A DNA stretch of 7,478 nucleotides from Bifidobacterium breve (GTDB lineage: Bacteria > Actinomycetota > Actinomycetes > UBA12327), in NCBI GenBank assembly GCA_943332445.1, contig CALQPL010000046.1, positions 1-7,478 on the forward strand, written 5' to 3'. Below, in pieces: positions 7,474-7,478 of the stretch. Under the pieces are notes generated by a model, which saw nothing but the letters and a program-made list of their open reading frames with translations, made no database searches and was not told the DNA's origin. A program made the translations under genes and the position numbers. Every line of letters starts with the position of its first letter. Position 1 is the first letter of the stretch.

Positions 7474-7478
7474 ACGCA

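Overview
The window reads as an ordinary, densely packed chromosomal segment of an actinobacterium. Three hand-counted lines range from about 52 to 67% G+C. Its proteins look most like actinobacterial families: an S. lividans-type PepN, and a group II truncated haemoglobin very close to M. tuberculosis GlbO as I recall that sequence. From memory, mycobacteria also carry pepN, glbO and the EttA-like ABC-F gene within about ten genes of each other, so this may be an eroded version of an old actinobacterial neighbourhood. I cannot name a genus. The gaps of 0 to 43 bases would suit a compact genome, but that is inference.

Layout: two plus-strand genes occupy 1-3833. The first is the 3' two thirds of an M1 aminopeptidase N, cut by the left edge exactly at its GAMEN motif. 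The second is a complete prolyl oligopeptidase whose ATG overlaps the pepN stop by 4 bases. Three minus-strand genes follow, transcribed right to left: the ABC-F translation factor EttA (7460-5790), a YbjT-like atypical SDR with a C-terminal DUF2867 domain (5746-4268), and a truncated haemoglobin GlbO (4242-3826). The two groups converge, and the last 8 bases of the prolyl oligopeptidase gene overlap the end of glbO. No stretch over 50 bases lacks a gene. I see no tRNA, rRNA, CRISPR array, insertion sequence or convincing promoter.

How the genes fit together: PepN removes N-terminal residues from peptides but stalls at X-Pro bonds, while prolyl oligopeptidase cuts after internal proline. The coupled pair therefore makes a plausible cytosolic peptide-recycling unit. 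The minus-strand trio combines energy-dependent control of translation (EttA), a putative NAD(P)-binding protein of unknown substrate, and an oxygen/NO-reactive haem protein. A shared transcript is likely from the spacing, but a shared function is speculative.

I found no previously undescribed system. The points worth a second look are the coupled peptidase pair, the convergent overlap with a small hairpin, the atypical SDR with its hydrophobic C-terminus, and the start-codon ambiguities.
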